A stretch of 64,000 bases of DNA. It comes from Pseudobdellovibrionaceae bacterium (GTDB lineage: Bacteria > Bdellovibrionota > Bdellovibrionia > Bdellovibrionales > Bdellovibrionaceae). Below are positions 43,729-52,471 of the stretch, in pieces; position 1 is the first letter of the stretch, and the number at the start of each line of letters is the position of its first letter. Both the position numbers and the translations under genes were made by a program. Location: positions 992,001 through 1,056,000 of the forward strand of contig JADJYV010000013.1 in the NCBI GenBank assembly GCA_016719575.1, in the 5' to 3' direction. The notes under the pieces are model-generated. The model saw nothing but the letters and a program-made list of their open reading frames with translations, was not told the origin of the DNA and made no database searches.

Positions 43729-45163
43729 GAGTCTTTATGCTATCTTCAACCACATAAACGCTCAAGATTCTTTGCAGTTTTTCATGCACTTCAAGGGTTC
43801 TTAAACTCACTTCCTCGCGAGTGCCCGGAGCAATTCTCAACTTTTCGGTTTGATACCACCTCACAAAAGGCACAATCGATGGAACAACTCGGACGAGCGC
43901 ATTCATCACCTCGTCCCCGCGCTCAATGAGGGGTGCCATAGCTTCAAGACCTTTGTCGGGGATTTGCCGAATGTGATCGCATGCCAAATTATTTATATCG
44001 TTTAGCTTATCTATAGCCTGACAAAACTGAAGATCGTCAGTTATTGGAAATTCTTCTCCCAAATACAGAGCCTTAATGAGGTTCCACTGAAAAAGCTCTC
44101 CTTTGTCCTCAACCGGCAACTGATAGCTAGCTAGTCCACCACTTCGTTTAATCAAAATCTCAGGGTCTTCTCCTTGCAAGATTTTGTGCATAGCCAGACC
44201 AACCTCCTCTGAAATAACGTCTTCAGGAAAGCCCACTTTATAGACATAACTTCGAGTTGATTTTGGGCCCGTTTCCCAAAAGTTAACAGCATCAAAGCTA
44301 AGATTTAAACAGGGAGTATTGGTTAAACTCGCCATATGCATGGGAGCACTATCACACCCAATAAGCATCTGAGCACCAGTCAGAAGAGAAAAGACCTCCG
44401 GTAGAGTTGTTTGACCAATAAAATTAATCACTTTTCCACGACTGACACCAGCCTCGATGGCCTCGCCGAGATTTCGTTCATTTGGCGCGCCAATCATGAC
44501 AATAGGTGTTTCTAAGTTGTGATCAAAAAAATTCTTTAACACACGCGCCCACTTAAATGGAGGCAAAGTCTTTTTGGCCTCCGATGCGCCAATGTGTGCG
44601 ACGATATACTTAGATGGTAAATCAAAATTTCGACTTGCGAATGTCGGCGCCGTCCAATCTGACTCGACATATTCAAGTCCCAACATGGAAATAAATAAGT
44701 CTGTTAAGTGAACACGATTGGCCGTGCCAACACCTGCTTGTGCGTAAAAATAAGCACTGACTTCATCAGGAATTGCTAAAAAGCCATCACTGTGTCGGGT
44801 GTAACCCGTTACCTTTGTCGTTTCTCTAGAAATAGCATGTGTTAAATAGCTAGAAGAGGGAGAGCTAGTGAAGTTGATAATCCAATCATAATTCTCCGCC
44901 TTCAATGCATCAATAAATTTTTCAATACGCTCAACGGACGAATCAATACTTAAAACAGGTCGAATCAATGGTTCGAGTAAAAACTGAATTGGCAAGTGTA
45001 TATATCGATCCACTGCGCGCAACCCCTCTGTTGCCGCGTGAAATTTTGATCTCGTCAAAAGATGCAGCTCGCAATCCGGATTCGACCGTTTGATTGCATT
45101 TAAAGCCGGCCAAGTCATATAGATGTCACCAAGTCTAGCGAGCTGCAGTACCAGTATTTTCAT
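43706..45163 (-). CDS. GT9-family glycosyltransferase (heptosyltransferase-like)
   Basis: Opens MKILVLQLARLGDIYMTWPAL, the classic GT9 nucleotide-sugar start. YIVAHIGASEAKKTLPPFKWARVL, MLIGCDSAPMHMASLTNTPCLNLSFD and PIVMIGAPNERN follow the ADP-heptose transferase pattern. 485 residues: the C-terminal 150 extend beyond the GT9 core and are helical, unknown. Its place beside fliS/fliD and a Maf-like gene suggests a flagellar rather than LPS acceptor, but LPS cannot be excluded. Confidence 0.85.
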   Translation of the reverse strand: MKILVLQLARLGDIYMTWPALNAIKRSNPDCELHLLTRSKFHAATEGLRAVDRYIHLPIQFLLEPLIRPVLSIDSSVERIEKFIDALKAENYDWIINFTSSPSSSYLTHAISRETTKVTGYTRHSDGFLAIPDEVSAYFYAQAGVGTANRVHLTDLFISMLGLEYVESDWTAPTFASRNFDLPSKYIVAHIGASEAKKTLPPFKWARVLKNFFDHNLETPIVMIGAPNERNLGEAIEAGVSRGKVINFIGQTTLPEVFSLLTGAQMLIGCDSAPMHMASLTNTPCLNLSFDAVNFWETGPKSTRSYVYKVGFPEDVISEEVGLAMHKILQGEDPEILIKRSGGLASYQLPVEDKGELFQWNLIKALYLGEEFPITDDLQFCQAIDKLNDINNLACDHIRQIPDKGLEAMAPLIERGDEVMNALVRVVPSIVPFVRWYQTEKLRIAPGTREEVSLRTLEVHEKLQRILSVYVVEDSIKTHDSTFKE

Positions 45164-45308
45164 GGTTCCCCTGTTCTTTTACAATCTCAGTTAGAATTTT
45201 GATTCTTTCTGCTTCTGCAGTATAACCTTGAGTTTTTAAGACTTCTTTGTAGGCCTTTTCAAGGCGCTTCAGCGCCACTGTCAGATAATTCTCTAGTTCG
45301 CTGCTCAT
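45135..45308 (-). CDS. Hidden 57-residue ORF between the two GT9 genes
   Basis: Starts at ATG 45308 with an excellent GGAGGAG ribosome site and runs to TAG 45137-45135. Its 5' part overlaps the end of the upstream GT9 gene by 50 bp and its 3' end overlaps the start of the downstream GT9 gene by 29 bp. The product is a charged helix (RLEKAYKEVLKTQGYTAEAERIK). The Shine-Dalgarno and the otherwise vacant gap argue for a real gene. No family recognised. Confidence 0.6.
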   Translation of the reverse strand: MSSELENYLTVALKRLEKAYKEVLKTQGYTAEAERIKILTEIVKEQGNHENTGTAAR

Positions 45309-46512
45309 CAGCTCCTCCTTTGTTTAATAAAAATATACGGCGATCGAGCTCTTGAACAATCATCATTTTTCTCTGCAAAAATTCACCGTGTTGTTCGTTT
45401 TGATCTATGGACATACTCTCAATCGCCCAACCCAACTCATGAGTGATTCTCGTTCGAAAAACACTGAGTCCGGAATTTTTATATGCAAAAAGACGCCAGT
45501 CCATTTGGCTCAAGCCTAAAACAATTTGAGTGGCACCATAGACTGCCTCCACAGAAATTTTTTCTTCGCATCGTTGTGAGTTCTGAGAACAAGGCAGAGA
45601 GGGCGGGCACGGCCCACAGGAAACTCTTGGCTGTAGAATAATCGAATCATCAGCATAAGCCCCGACCTGCCACGGAAGACTACTTCCTAACGCGAGCTCC
45701 AAAATAGGTGTGCTGTACAAAGCAGCCAAATGCTTAATACTCGTATCACCAGTGATCAATAGATCGGCAGACTTTAAGTGCTCAGAGGCTTCACGTAAAG
45801 AACAAATCAACAAACTGTCTTTTGAAAAGTATTTCACCAAAACTTGCTCCTCATAGGGAGCGCCAATAACAACGACCTTGTAGGGAGTCTCCTTTTCAAT
45901 TCTATCCTTCAGCGCCTGATACTTTTCTAAGCTCCAGTTCTTCTTTCTGTCACTCGTCAGAGGTTGCATCATTACACGAAAACTTGTATTTCGCCTCTGA
46001 CGGTTGCGCTGAGGTGCTTTCAGGGAAATTCCTAATGCCTTTGCCAAAAGTTCAGTATAATGAAAGCCCAACGCCTCCGGCTTACCGAAATAACTATTGA
46101 AGAATTGAATCCAAGGATTGTTTAGCCCAAAAAAGTGGCCACTCCTTGTATAGATTCCAGTGTGTTTTTCTGACCGAATAAGACCGGCGATATGCGCAGT
46201 CAAACGATTATGGGTCAGGTTATAAACCTGATCGTAGCAGTTCCTATTTAGGTCACTTATAAGATCCTTTAGACGCTCAAGACCCCAAAAAATGTTAAAC
46301 TCTGGTTCCCCGCAACTTTGTTGAAATAAATCCCGATCGAAATAAATAAAACGATCGACGATTCCTTCAAATAGAAATTCAACCTGCGAAAACTGCTTAT
46401 TAATGAGAAGATGTATTTGTGCATTGGGGTTGTTTTCTCTTAACGAAACGACAAGGGGCCGCTGCAAAATTAAATCACCCAGCCGTAAAAGAGAAATCCC
46501 AAGTATCCTCAC
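45259..46512 (-). CDS. Second GT9-family glycosyltransferase
   Basis: Starts MRILGISLLRLGDLILQRPLV. Later VMMQPLTSDRKKNWSLEKYQAL, ADLLITGDTSIKHLAALYSTPIL and SCGPCPPSLPCSQ match GT9 members of the heptosyltransferase type. The last stretch is a cysteine cluster often seen near their C-terminal half. 417 residues; about 90 residues past the GT9 core are helical. It overlaps the next gene upstream (Maf-like) by 4 bp. See the GT9 gene at 43706. Confidence 0.85.
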   Translation of the reverse strand: MRILGISLLRLGDLILQRPLVVSLRENNPNAQIHLLINKQFSQVEFLFEGIVDRFIYFDRDLFQQSCGEPEFNIFWGLERLKDLISDLNRNCYDQVYNLTHNRLTAHIAGLIRSEKHTGIYTRSGHFFGLNNPWIQFFNSYFGKPEALGFHYTELLAKALGISLKAPQRNRQRRNTSFRVMMQPLTSDRKKNWSLEKYQALKDRIEKETPYKVVVIGAPYEEQVLVKYFSKDSLLICSLREASEHLKSADLLITGDTSIKHLAALYSTPILELALGSSLPWQVGAYADDSIILQPRVSCGPCPPSLPCSQNSQRCEEKISVEAVYGATQIVLGLSQMDWRLFAYKNSGLSVFRTRITHELGWAIESMSIDQNEQHGEFLQRKMMIVQELDRRIFLLNKGGADEQRTRELSDSGAEAP

Positions 46513-47132
46513 TTAATCAACTCTCTTAGAGCTTCAAAGTAACTTCGCTGCTCCTTCGCCTTTGTTGATTCTGATCGAATGACGATTTCCGTCGCTTCTT
46601 TTATTGTTAGAGGCCTCTCGGAACTCTTCAGCGAATCCATCGTCTTTTCATCAATTTCTAAGCCCATATTTGCAAAATGACGAGCAATTGCGTAAACTGA
46701 ACGTCCTGTAAGGTTTTTCCAAAGAGAATAAAATAAATCTTCTTGAGCGCCCCAGGCCTTTTTAAAAAAGTAAACTGGCAATGATTTTGCTATCGTTCTT
46801 TCAAACAACTCAGAATCTAGCAACTCTTCTAAACTATGAAAACAATAGTAACAATCAAGATCCGACTGAATTTGCTTTTTGAATATTGGCAAAAGCTGAT
46901 CACGACATTCAACGACATGAATTTTTAAGTGCGGAAAGTTTTCTCGCAATGCCCGAACATGAAACCCAGCTCCCAAACCCAAAACAACAATTTCATTACA
47001 AATATTTAGATTTTGGGCTGTTACCCATTTTTCTGCTTCTGAAGCTGGGTCAACTAAATCACAAAGGGGTTGCATCGACTCTATGGGTATTAAGTACCCC
47101 TCTGGATTTTCAGTAAAAGATATATTTGTCAT
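46509..47132 (-). CDS. Maf-like / MptE-like small protein of the flagellin glycosylation region
   Basis: 207 residues. IVVLGLGAGFHVRALRENFPHLKIHVVECRDQLL is a Rossmann-type loop like that in Maf (motility accessory factor) and MptE-like proteins, which transfer sugars to flagellins. It is much shorter than full Maf proteins (usually 600 or more residues), so it would correspond to only the N-terminal or nucleotide-binding part. It overlaps the GT9 gene and sits 2 bp after the TPR gene. Assignment is tentative; an ordinary methyltransferase fold is the alternative. Confidence 0.55.
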   Translation of the reverse strand: MTNISFTENPEGYLIPIESMQPLCDLVDPASEAEKWVTAQNLNICNEIVVLGLGAGFHVRALRENFPHLKIHVVECRDQLLPIFKKQIQSDLDCYYCFHSLEELLDSELFERTIAKSLPVYFFKKAWGAQEDLFYSLWKNLTGRSVYAIARHFANMGLEIDEKTMDSLKSSERPLTIKEATEIVIRSESTKAKEQRSYFEALRELIK

Positions 47133-47134
47133 AA

Positions 47135-48190
47135 TTATGCCCTTTTGATTGTCCTTAGTCTCTTTTTTAAGTCTGCCACTTCACTATTGTTAGGATTCCA
47201 AAGCAATACTCTCTCGCACTCGAGCTTCGCCTCTGCAATTTGACTATTGCTACAAAAAAGATTGATTAAAACTAGCGACAGCTGCTCATCAAAATCAACT
47301 TTACCCAAATATTCTTCTAGTGCAGAGATGCCGCGAGCAGCTCGATTGTCTCGCAGACTCCAATTTGCTAACAGATGAACTGCTGTCCTATTTTCTGGGT
47401 TGATATCGATGGCTGTCTCAAGATTTGCCCAGGCCAATTCTTGATCACCAAAATGAGCATGGACCATTGCTAAACCGACCCAGGCTTTATCATTCACAGA
47501 ATTGATAGTTATCGCCTGTCTGAAGCAATAGAGGGACTTGTCAAAATCTTGTCGTTGAACCTCTAAAGTTCCAAAATTTACCAGCAAGGTGTCAGATTGC
47601 GGATTAATCGCATAAGCTTTATTGTAGTGATCTTCCGCGCCCTCAAAATCACCTCTTCGAACAAAGATATTACCTAGGTTTTTGTAGACATCGAATATGG
47701 CGTCATCCTCTTCAACAAGCATAGACAAAGCTTCGTAGTATTTGCTCGAAGCAAATTCATCTTGACCTAACTTGTAGTACAAGCTTGCCAACTTTTGAAC
47801 TGTGTCGAAATTGCAATCTATACTCACAATCGCATTTCGTATTTTGAGCGCTTCCCCAAGAGATTGAACTTGCTCAAGACATTCAGCCATTAGATTTAAT
47901 ATAGCGATATTTTTCGAGTCGAGATTGCTCGCTGTTCTTAGCAGGTTTAGAGCCAATGAAAATTCATTACTTTTAAATAGCAAAGAAGCATTTGCGTACA
48001 GAGTTGAAATCTTTGGATTTTGAAACCGATCAGAAGAAGACTGGCGCTCTTTTCTTGTTTCCTGGTCAAAGTCTTCTAATGCCTTTTGCCCGTCAACATA
48101 CACTCTTGGCGATCGAATTTCTTCTGTGGGAAAGTTTTCAAATCCTATACCACTGACACTAGACTTTTGAATATTTTTTAGTTCAAGCAT
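47135..48190 (-). CDS. TPR-repeat protein
   Basis: 351 residues, soluble. About seven or eight tetratricopeptide repeats from residue 60 on (FKSNEFSLALNLLRTASNLD, YNKAYAINPQSDTLLVNFGTLEVQRQDFDKS, AWVGLAMVHAHFGDQELAW, AAL-type spacing). No enzymatic domain. It heads the glycosylation-type run with the Maf-like and GT9 genes and follows the flagellar chaperone genes, so a scaffold or flagellin-handling role is likely. Confidence 0.85.
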   Translation of the reverse strand: MLELKNIQKSSVSGIGFENFPTEEIRSPRVYVDGQKALEDFDQETRKERQSSSDRFQNPKISTLYANASLLFKSNEFSLALNLLRTASNLDSKNIAILNLMAECLEQVQSLGEALKIRNAIVSIDCNFDTVQKLASLYYKLGQDEFASSKYYEALSMLVEEDDAIFDVYKNLGNIFVRRGDFEGAEDHYNKAYAINPQSDTLLVNFGTLEVQRQDFDKSLYCFRQAITINSVNDKAWVGLAMVHAHFGDQELAWANLETAIDINPENRTAVHLLANWSLRDNRAARGISALEEYLGKVDFDEQLSLVLINLFCSNSQIAEAKLECERVLLWNPNNSEVADLKKRLRTIKRA

Positions 48191-48338
48191 CGGATGCCGT
48201 TCTCCTTTTCAAGCGCTAAATACGCCCGACAATTAGAAAAGCAACCCGGATGCCAGCCTTAAAATTTATGTAAGTTCGATCTGAGGGATATTATAGCCAG
48301 GACTTTGACTCTCAGACTCACTCAACGTCATGAATTTG

Positions 48339-48764
48339 TCAGGCCTCTTCGTTCAAGCGTTTTACGAAACTAGGACTTTTGTATCCACCGACAGCCTTTC
48401 GGACTCGACGTACATCCTGGAGTTCGCGAATTATATTAGATTTGGCCGCTTCGATGCAGGCTAAAACCTCTAAATCCTGATCAATAATACGACTCACGTA
48501 TTCATCCTTTGTTGCCATCGCCTCTCTTGTCTGTCGGCGCTCGTCGGTAGACACGCCGGAGAGGTCAATGAGCGTCTTTTGAACCTGGTCTAGCTGACTA
48601 TCTATATATCTCAGAATCTCCAAGATTTTCTCTCTGGTATTGTAAAAAACTTCTAGGTTATCAAAATTACCATTGGAAAAATTAAAAATTTCCGTTTCAT
48701 TCAAAGCGTAAAATTTTTCAAGGTAGTGATTTTTTTCTTGAAGCAAATTGATGATTCTAGTCAT
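48339..48764 (-). CDS. FlgN/FliT-like flagellar chaperone candidate
   Basis: 141 residues, all helical and charged (KNHYLEKFYALNETEIFNF, REKILEILRYIDSQLDQVQKTL). It is the size of FliT/FlgN-type export chaperones and lies 10 bp after fliS, where such chaperones are usual. Sequence identity to either family is too low by eye to decide. It has a GGAGG-like site upstream. Confidence 0.6.
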   Translation of the reverse strand: MTRIINLLQEKNHYLEKFYALNETEIFNFSNGNFDNLEVFYNTREKILEILRYIDSQLDQVQKTLIDLSGVSTDERRQTREAMATKDEYVSRIIDQDLEVLACIEAAKSNIIRELQDVRRVRKAVGGYKSPSFVKRLNEEA

Positions 48765-48774
48765 TCGATCCTCC

Positions 48775-49170
48775 TTATTTTTTTATTTCAGATTCTTCTT
48801 TTTTCAACTTTTCGATCGCCTGCACCCAACCTTCATATAGGTTCTCAAGAATCTTCAAACTTGCTCGAAGTGGTTCTGGTGATCCGGAAATATTTGCTTT
48901 TGTAAATTGCTCCATCAAAAACATGTAAAGCTGCTCGAGATGTAACGCGATTTCGCCCCCAACTTTGTGGTCCAGCGTATTATTTAATTCCATTACAATG
49001 TCGAAGGCTCTGCCAATATTCATTCCGCGTTCAGCGATGTTTTTTTCTTCTGCTGCCTTAATTGCCTGCTTTGTAAAGCGGATCGCGCCTTCGTAAAGCA
49101 TCAGCAATAGCTTTTCTCGACTTGCACTCTGTATTGATGTGTTTTTGTACTTTTGATAGGCATTTTTCAT
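48775..49170 (-). CDS. fliS: Flagellin chaperone FliS
   Basis: Binds flagellin C-termini and keeps them unfolded for export. 131 residues. MKNAYQKYKNTSIQSASREKLLLMLYEGAIRFTKQA is the standard FliS opening; helices 2-4 (RAFDIVMELNNTLD, IALHLEQLYMFLMEQF) follow. It is directly downstream of fliD. Confidence 0.95.
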   Translation of the reverse strand: MKNAYQKYKNTSIQSASREKLLLMLYEGAIRFTKQAIKAAEEKNIAERGMNIGRAFDIVMELNNTLDHKVGGEIALHLEQLYMFLMEQFTKANISGSPEPLRASLKILENLYEGWVQAIEKLKKEESEIKK

Positions 49171-49205
49171 ATTGATTTCCTCTCACCCTCCACTTTCTAT
49201 GTTAA

Positions 49206-50573
49206 TTACCCTTGTTTTTGCCCCATCGCCGCCACTGAGCCCATCTGCTGCTGTAATGCCGACATTTTTTGTTCTAAATTCGCAAACTTTTTTCTTAGGC
49301 TGTCTTCTTTTTTTTCTAATTGCTTTTCTTTGTCGTCTATTCGCTTATTGATTTGCGTAATCTTATCGCTCATTGTTTTTTTTCTAGTGCCAACAGGACC
49401 AAATTGCGGATTAACTAAGGTAGTAACTGCCGCCTTTACTTCTTGAACAAAACCCGTTGAAAAGCCGTCGCCCCTGAAAAAGGCCGCTACCCCAGCAGGA
49501 TTGCCCTGTAAGACTTTATTAAATTTGTCCTGCTTAAAGTCTAATGTTCCATTACGATTAAACTCTATGCCAATTTCATTTAATAGCTTGATCGGAGTAC
49601 CTGCGGCTACCTTGGGTCTTGTGATAACACTCCGGAGTCGGCTCTCTACACTTCTTAACAATCCGTCGCCGCCCAATGGCCCCATTGTCGGATTTTTTCC
49701 GTTATTCGTAGTCAACTTATGCTGGCCTTGAATGAAGCCAAGGGCCGCGTTATACGCGTCAACAAAGCTTTTGATTTTTCCGCTAATTACTTCTAAGTTT
49801 TCTTTTACATTTAAGCGAATATTTTTGCCAGGAGCCGCCTGCTTGAGTTCAAGTGCAACTCCAGGAAACAGATCATTAACTTTATTCTCCGGAAGCTCAA
49901 TTTCAAATCCATCAACTTTTATTTTTGCATTCTGCGCCGGCTTCGATTGGTCAAAATACATGTCTTGATCCCCATCAAGCATATAGATCTTTGGAAACTC
50001 AATTTGTTTATCTTCTCCAGTTGCAAGGCCCGAAACGATCAATCGCCAGCTATACTCTTTATCTTTTCTATCCTCAACGACCGTCGCACGAAGGCCAACA
50101 TTGGCCGCATTGATTTGGTTGGCAACACCATCAAGGGTTGAATTGGTTCCATTTATATAGACTTCTTTTGTTCCTTCATTTGTTTCGAACTTAATGTAGC
50201 CGACGCCCATCTGAGTCTTGTTTCGATCCGGAAATCCATTAGAAATTGCAGATGGCTTTTCTGCCAATTGAAGGACTTCGATATTGTAGTCTCCAGGAAC
50301 TGCATTATTAGGATCTAAAGATCCGTCGACTATATTGGGATCTCCACTCGTGAGTTTTTTGTCGAGAAACCCTCGGGTGCTCGTCAATTCGCTTAAGTGT
50401 TTTGTGATATCATTAATTTTTGTTTCTAAATCCGTGACTAATTTTAATTTATCATCCTGCTTGGCTTTTTGGGCTTCCATTGTTTTTACAGGAATGCGCT
50501 CCGCATCCATCAATTGCTCGACGATGTTGGGCGGTAATCCTGAAGCCATTCCGGTAATACGAATGCCAGCCAC
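49206..50573 (-). CDS. fliD: Flagellar filament cap protein FliD
   Basis: Caps the filament and promotes flagellin folding. 455 residues. The N-terminus MAGIRITGMASGLPPNIVEQLMDAERIPVKTMEAQ is diagnostic (FliD_N). The middle is the variable D2-D3 region and the C-terminus has coiled coil (KTMSDKITQINKRIDDKEKQLEKKEDSLRKKFANLEQ). Followed by fliS after 35 bp. No sigma-28 promoter was seen upstream, unlike the flagellins. Confidence 0.93.
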   Translation of the reverse strand: MAGIRITGMASGLPPNIVEQLMDAERIPVKTMEAQKAKQDDKLKLVTDLETKINDITKHLSELTSTRGFLDKKLTSGDPNIVDGSLDPNNAVPGDYNIEVLQLAEKPSAISNGFPDRNKTQMGVGYIKFETNEGTKEVYINGTNSTLDGVANQINAANVGLRATVVEDRKDKEYSWRLIVSGLATGEDKQIEFPKIYMLDGDQDMYFDQSKPAQNAKIKVDGFEIELPENKVNDLFPGVALELKQAAPGKNIRLNVKENLEVISGKIKSFVDAYNAALGFIQGQHKLTTNNGKNPTMGPLGGDGLLRSVESRLRSVITRPKVAAGTPIKLLNEIGIEFNRNGTLDFKQDKFNKVLQGNPAGVAAFFRGDGFSTGFVQEVKAAVTTLVNPQFGPVGTRKKTMSDKITQINKRIDDKEKQLEKKEDSLRKKFANLEQKMSALQQQMGSVAAMGQKQG

Positions 50574-50766
50574 GCTTTTGAGTCCTCCTGACTCTTTAAA
50601 AAATCCATCTTGGATCTTTTATTATTCTCTCAGAATATTTTTAAAACTGTGAGTCAATTAAATGTCCTGGACATACCTTGAAAAGGCGTTAATTCAGGCT
50701 TTTTTTGCAGTTTCTTTGACGCTAGTCTAGACGATGGGATTGGGTTCTAGTTGATACTCAGAAGGC

Positions 50767-51144
50767 TTAAGCGGTTTTTTTAAGTAGCTGACCTTTGCCC
50801 TGTTTTGAATCTGACTCCAAGGTCCAAAGCTCTATCTCTGGAATTCGGCGTATAGTTTGATTATTGATGTCTTTCACTAATACGAATTTTTTGCCTTCGA
50901 TTGTGACGAGTTCAACTTTCCACTGATGCTCTTTAACTCCGGACAAATTTCTGAGTTGCTCCAAGGCCTTTTCTAGTTGCTCATCAGACATCGGTTCGCG
51001 TTGCTGTTCTTCTCCTCCGCCTGCCTGCTGCCCATTAGCATCGCGATCAGAGGTCGAATCCGATTTAATAGCTTTCTCAGCCTTCGTAGCGCTACTAATC
51101 GGAGTTATCGATAGAATGTTTCCTAAAAGACCTTTTATGTTCAT
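50767..51144 (-). CDS. flaG: FlaG-like protein
   Basis: 125 residues. The C-terminal half (KKFVLVKDINNQTIRRIPEIELWTL) fits the FlaG pattern of a beta hairpin with RxIP. The N-terminal half is polar and disordered. Members lie next to fliD and affect filament length. Cytoplasmic or secreted, not clear. It lies between flagellin 1 and fliD on the same strand. Confidence 0.75.
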   Translation of the reverse strand: MNIKGLLGNILSITPISSATKAEKAIKSDSTSDRDANGQQAGGGEEQQREPMSDEQLEKALEQLRNLSGVKEHQWKVELVTIEGKKFVLVKDINNQTIRRIPEIELWTLESDSKQGKGQLLKKTA

Positions 51145-51209
51145 TGCTATTCTTTTCGGTCATTTTTCACAGCAATAAAGTTCAAAGCTCCAAAACCAGA
51201 CTTAAGTAC

Positions 51210-51274
51210 CCAGGAGAGCCCGAAGGACTCCCCTGGTAGGCTGGTACCGAGAGAAGAACGGAGGGCCTTCTCTC
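51210..51274 (-). terminator. Two stacked hairpins after flagellin 1
   Basis: GAGAGAAG / CTTCTCTC (51249-51256 with 51267-51274), then CCAGGAGAG / CTCCCCTGG (51210-51218 with 51228-51236, one G-U pair). They begin 24 bp after the flagellin stop on the minus strand. No T tract directly follows, so RNA stability rather than termination alone is possible. Confidence 0.6.
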
Positions 51275-51297
51275 AAAAATCATAATTAAATTAATTA

Positions 51298-52128
51298 TTA
51301 TAATAACTTCAAAGCTAGCTGTGGCACCTGGTTCGCCTGCGAAAGAACACTTGTATTTGCACTTAACAAAATGTTGTTTCTTGTCATTTCCGAAGTTGCA
51401 GCCGCTACGTCAGTATCTCTGATTCGTGAATTTGCCGCAGACGCATTTTCTACCATAACGCCCAAGTTATCTGATGTCGATGACAGCCGATTCTGAATTG
51501 CACCGAGACTTGCGCGGTATCCATTCACTTTGAACTGGGCATCATCTAATTTGGTAAGGGCCTCTTGCGCTCCAGTTTTTGACGAAAAATCAATGTCATC
51601 GACTCCAAGCTCTGCAATTGTCGCATTCGTCATTCCTGAATTGTACTGAATTCTATCTTCTTCTTCTGTGTTATTTAGACCTACCTGGAATTCAAAAATA
51701 TCTCCAGATCCATTAAGTAGTTGAGTGTTTCCAAATCGAGTGGTTTGTGAAATTCTTTGCAATTCTAATTTCAATTGCTGAACCTCATTATTGGTAAATC
51801 CTCGCTCACGATCAGAGACTGAATCCGACGCTGACTGAATTCCCAGTTCTCTAATACGTGTTAAGATGTTGCTTAGCTCATTCAAACCACCTTCAGCCGT
51901 TTGAACCATGGATATGCCATCATTCGCATTGCGCTGAGCCTGGCTCATGCTACGAATTTGAGATTTTAAGTGCTCGCTGATTGCAAGACCTGCGGCATCA
52001 TCTGCCGACTTTGTAATTCGTGATCCAGATGCCAGTTGAGCCATGCTCTTTTGGATCTCGCGCTGACCACCGGCCATTGTTCTTTGCGCTGTAATAGATG
52101 CGATGTTCGTACTAATTCTGATTCCCAT
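51298..52128 (-). CDS. fliC: Flagellin 1
   Basis: Filament subunit. 276 residues from ATG 52128 (MGIRISTNIASITAQRTM, with GGGGG upstream); the longer reading starts at a TTG and gives an unusual N-terminus. Conserved D0-D1 ends: LASGSRITKSADDAAGLAISEHLKSQIRSM and the C-terminal ANSRIRDTDVAAATSEMTRNNILL...QVPQLALKLL. The variable middle is very short, as in Bdellovibrio-type flagellins. It has its own sigma-28 promoter (52304-52330). Confidence 0.97.
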   Translation of the reverse strand: MGIRISTNIASITAQRTMAGGQREIQKSMAQLASGSRITKSADDAAGLAISEHLKSQIRSMSQAQRNANDGISMVQTAEGGLNELSNILTRIRELGIQSASDSVSDRERGFTNNEVQQLKLELQRISQTTRFGNTQLLNGSGDIFEFQVGLNNTEEEDRIQYNSGMTNATIAELGVDDIDFSSKTGAQEALTKLDDAQFKVNGYRASLGAIQNRLSSTSDNLGVMVENASAANSRIRDTDVAAATSEMTRNNILLSANTSVLSQANQVPQLALKLL

Positions 52129-52303
52129 AGGGACCCCCATTTTTTTGGACAACCCTGTACCTACTTAGGTTGCCGCTGTTGTAACGTGTTGGTGACTTCA
52201 CTTCTTCCCGTTGCTCTCTGCTAGCGATTAGTTCTCAGCAATCACTCCGAAAACTCGTCATCGATCACTTCAGGCTTCAGTGTCATCGTTGCTTGTGACC
52301 TAC

Positions 52304-52330
52304 CTTTCGGCGAGGACCAGAAAGGCTTTA
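52304..52330 (-). promoter_or_regulatory. Sigma-28 promoter of flagellin 1
   Basis: Minus strand TAAAGCCT (52330-52323), 11 bases, GCCGAAAG (52311-52304). Six of eight in each half match the FliA consensus, with the exact spacer. The leader to ATG 52128 is about 170 bases. Confidence 0.8.
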
Positions 52331-52368
52331 GTCTCGTCGAGAAAAACTGGACCATAGTCATAGGCAAA

Positions 52369-52427
52369 CTAGACTTTGATTTTGAAAATCAGGTCTTTTA
52401 GTCCAAGAATTCAGGATCAAAGTCTAG
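52369..52427. repeat. 12-bp inverted repeat upstream of the flagellin 1 promoter
   Basis: CTAGACTTTGAT and its exact reverse complement, separated by 35 bp. Located upstream of the -35, so it could be an activator site or the 3' hairpin of the gene at 52472. Confidence 0.65.
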
Positions 52428-52471
52428 TAAAAAGGTCGTGGGGTCAGACGTCTCGTCTGTATATCACAAGA

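Larger units (their letters stand above)
52129..52471 (-). other. Flagellin 1 upstream region
   Basis: 343 bp without a gene. It holds the sigma-28 promoter and the roughly 170-base leader of flagellin 1. Further upstream, a 12-bp perfect inverted repeat (CTAGACTTTGAT at 52369-52380, ATCAAAGTCTAG at 52416-52427) lies 38-97 bp before the -35. It also contains the 3' end of the upstream oxidoreductase transcript. Confidence 0.8.
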
